From Pseudarthrobacter oxydans (GTDB lineage Bacteria > Actinomycetota > Actinomycetes > Actinomycetales > Micrococcaceae): a stretch of DNA of 64,000 bases. Location of the stretch: positions 1-64,000 of the forward strand of contig NZ_JABTYH010000009.1 in the NCBI RefSeq assembly GCF_013314975.1, read 5' to 3'. A program made the position numbers and the translations under genes. This document shows, in pieces, positions 62,700 to 64,000 of the stretch (position 1 is the first letter of the stretch; each line of letters starts with the position of its first letter). The notes under the pieces are model-generated. The model was not told where the DNA came from. It saw nothing but the letters and a program-made list of their open reading frames with translations, and did not search any database.

Positions 62700-63607
62700 C
62701 GTTCGCGCTGGGGGTCGTCGGCGGTAGTCTTGGCGGCCTCTACCTCAAGCATGAGCTTGCCGTCCTCTTCAACCAGGACCGGCTGGTACACATGGGCCTT
62801 GCGCTTGTAGCTGAGGTAGGCGATGCAGCCATTGGCCGCGGCCATCTTTTCAAGCATGATCTCCGAGCCGGGAACCAGGAGTTCCCCCAGGGTACGGCCC
62901 ACTGTGTTCTCCTGGCCCACTTCGTCGCCCAGAGCTGTGGTGTGGCGTTCGGCGATGACATCAGCGGCATTGACCCACCGGCCCCACACGCCTTTGCCCT
63001 CCAGCAGGGTGGGCTGCTGGTTCAGGGGGACGGTGGCCGCAAAGTAGCGGGTGTCGAACCGGCGGTGGGCGAAATCAGGGCTGCGCCAGTTGACCAGGGA
63101 CTTGAGCAGGTCCGTCCGGACGGACAGCCCACGCTTGGCCAGGATCTCGGGAAACGTCTTTTCCTGCTCGGCAACGGCAACGCGGGCGCGCATCCATTCC
63201 GGGGTTGACGTCGCTTCGACGGTGCCGGCCATGTCAGGTCCGGCCAGCAGCAGGCCGGTTTCCTCGAAGAGTTCGCGGATGGCGCCCAGCAGGTGGCGGC
63301 GCGCCAGCCCGACGTCGTCCGTGCCCATCTGCTCAGCCCAATGCTGTGGTGACGGCCCCAGCCAGGGGACGGGATCGTCGTCGGCCGCGTCCAGCGAGCC
63401 GCCGGGAAACGCCAGGACGCCAAGCGGCGAGGAGCCTGGCCGGTAGGCCAGCCAGGTCTCCAGGCCGGTTGGGGAATCCCGCAGCAGCACCACCGAGGAT
63501 GCAAGGCGTGCTGCCCGCGGCGTCCGTTCGCCGTGTTCGAGCCAGCTCTGGGCCGCCCCTTCAAGGTCCTGGGGAAGGGCGAAGAGCCGTCGGGCGAGGT
63601 GAGGCAA
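62696..63607 (-). CDS. NUDIX hydrolase (NUDT19/Rv3672c-like)
   Basis: 303 aa with a TTG start at 63607 and only a weak ribosome site, so the start is uncertain. The NUDIX box is interrupted: FPGGSLDAADDD and then, after a roughly 35-residue insert, GAIRELFEETGLLL, as in NUDT19-type CoA diphosphatases. It lies 15 bp after the RidA gene and is probably cotranscribed with it. The M. tuberculosis counterpart Rv3672c also neighbours marP. Confidence 0.85.
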   Translation of the reverse strand: MPHLARRLFALPQDLEGAAQSWLEHGERTPRAARLASSVVLLRDSPTGLETWLAYRPGSSPLGVLAFPGGSLDAADDDPVPWLGPSPQHWAEQMGTDDVGLARRHLLGAIRELFEETGLLLAGPDMAGTVEATSTPEWMRARVAVAEQEKTFPEILAKRGLSVRTDLLKSLVNWRSPDFAHRRFDTRYFAATVPLNQQPTLLEGKGVWGRWVNAADVIAERHTTALGDEVGQENTVGRTLGELLVPGSEIMLEKMAAANGCIAYLSYKRKAHVYQPVLVEEDGKLMLEVEAAKTTADDPQRER

Positions 63608-63622
63608 GGGAAACGACCGGTC

Positions 63623-64000
63623 CTAGCTAAATTCGGCGATCAGTTCGACCTCGACGGGAGAGTCGAGGGGCAGCACGGAGACGCCGACGGCGGAACGTGC
63701 GTGCTGGCCTGCGTCACCGAGGACACGTCCCAGCAGCTCCGAGGCTCCGTTGATGACGCCGGGCTGGCCTGTGAAGGAAGGATCGGAGGAGACGAATCCC
63801 ACAACCTTGACGATGCGGGTGATCCGGTCAAGATCGCCGATGACGCTCTTGACGGCCGCCAGGGCGTTGACGGCGCAAATGGCTGCGAACCGCTGTGCGT
63901 CCTCGGGTGAAACGGTGGGCTCGTCGGCGTAACCTTCGGTCCCTGCTGATACCTTGCCTGTTGCCGGAAGTTTGCCGTTGACAAAAGGCAGCTGGCCGGA
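63623..64000 (-). CDS. RidA/YjgF-family protein, N-terminus cut by window edge
   Basis: 125 residues visible, with a stop at 63623-63625; the start lies beyond the right edge. The YjgF/YER057c/UK114 pattern is clear: an N-terminal strand with GQLPFVNGKLPATGKVS, RIVKVVGFVSSDPSFTGQP, GQHARSAVGVSVLPLDSPVE with the family Arg, and VELIAEFS at the end. RidA hydrolyses reactive enamine/imine intermediates such as 2-aminoacrylate. Probably the leading gene of the NUDIX operon. Confidence 0.85.
   Translation of the reverse strand, partial: SGQLPFVNGKLPATGKVSAGTEGYADEPTVSPEDAQRFAAICAVNALAAVKSVIGDLDRITRIVKVVGFVSSDPSFTGQPGVINGASELLGRVLGDAGQHARSAVGVSVLPLDSPVEVELIAEFS

Overview
High-GC (about 65-68%) chromosomal DNA of a Micrococcales actinobacterium, most like Arthrobacter/Pseudarthrobacter. 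The support is the gene families (MarP, AcuC, TrhO, Crp/GlxR-like regulator, actinobacterial tad genes), frequent GTG/TTG starts, and a gene set in the right half that parallels the Mycobacterium tuberculosis Rv3646c-Rv3676 neighbourhood. No rRNA, tRNA, CRISPR array, prophage or plasmid genes were found.

Left region (0-18.2 kb) is a sugar-acid utilisation region. Two ABC permeases and a solute-binding lipoprotein are on the minus strand. A second, paralogous binding lipoprotein, an alpha/beta hydrolase, a Gfo/Idh-PmoA-like fusion and an M24-fold protein run on the plus strand. After an IS remnant comes a minus-strand operon (Gfo/Idh, SDR, KdgD, enolase-superfamily enzyme, semialdehyde dehydrogenase) whose order fits oxidative uronate catabolism to 2-oxoglutarate. 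A LacI regulator is divergent from it. The same 14-bp operator occurs twice between LacI and the catabolic operon and once, 12 kb away, in front of the second binding protein, so the whole region looks like one regulon.

18.2-27.6 kb: an LldR-type regulator with two operators and divergent lldD, an ArsR-type regulator, a small membrane protein, AcuC, a TrkH/TrkA potassium uptake pair, ProC, a Ppx/GppA phosphatase and an SseB-like protein.

27.6-48.1 kb: topA, a methyltransferase, two paralogous lipoproteins, trhO, a GNAT protein, an MrfA-like helicase, a compact minus-strand tad locus (SsD/TadZ, TadA, TadB, TadC, a small DUF4244 protein, TadE-like, Rv3654c-like), a PolA-like polymerase, a DUF1508 protein, and an operon of a membrane protein, nth and a CoA-type NUDIX hydrolase.

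48.3-64 kb: acs with a Crp-like site, a DeoR regulator, then an alpha-galactoside module (LacI and Gfo/Idh on minus; two permeases, binding protein and GH36 alpha-galactosidase on plus) with its own operators. It is followed by aroQ, marP, crp, a tandem array of 32-bp-period repeats, a small membrane protein, a NUDIX hydrolase and a RidA gene cut by the window end. The same repeat family flanks the IS remnant at 10 kb.
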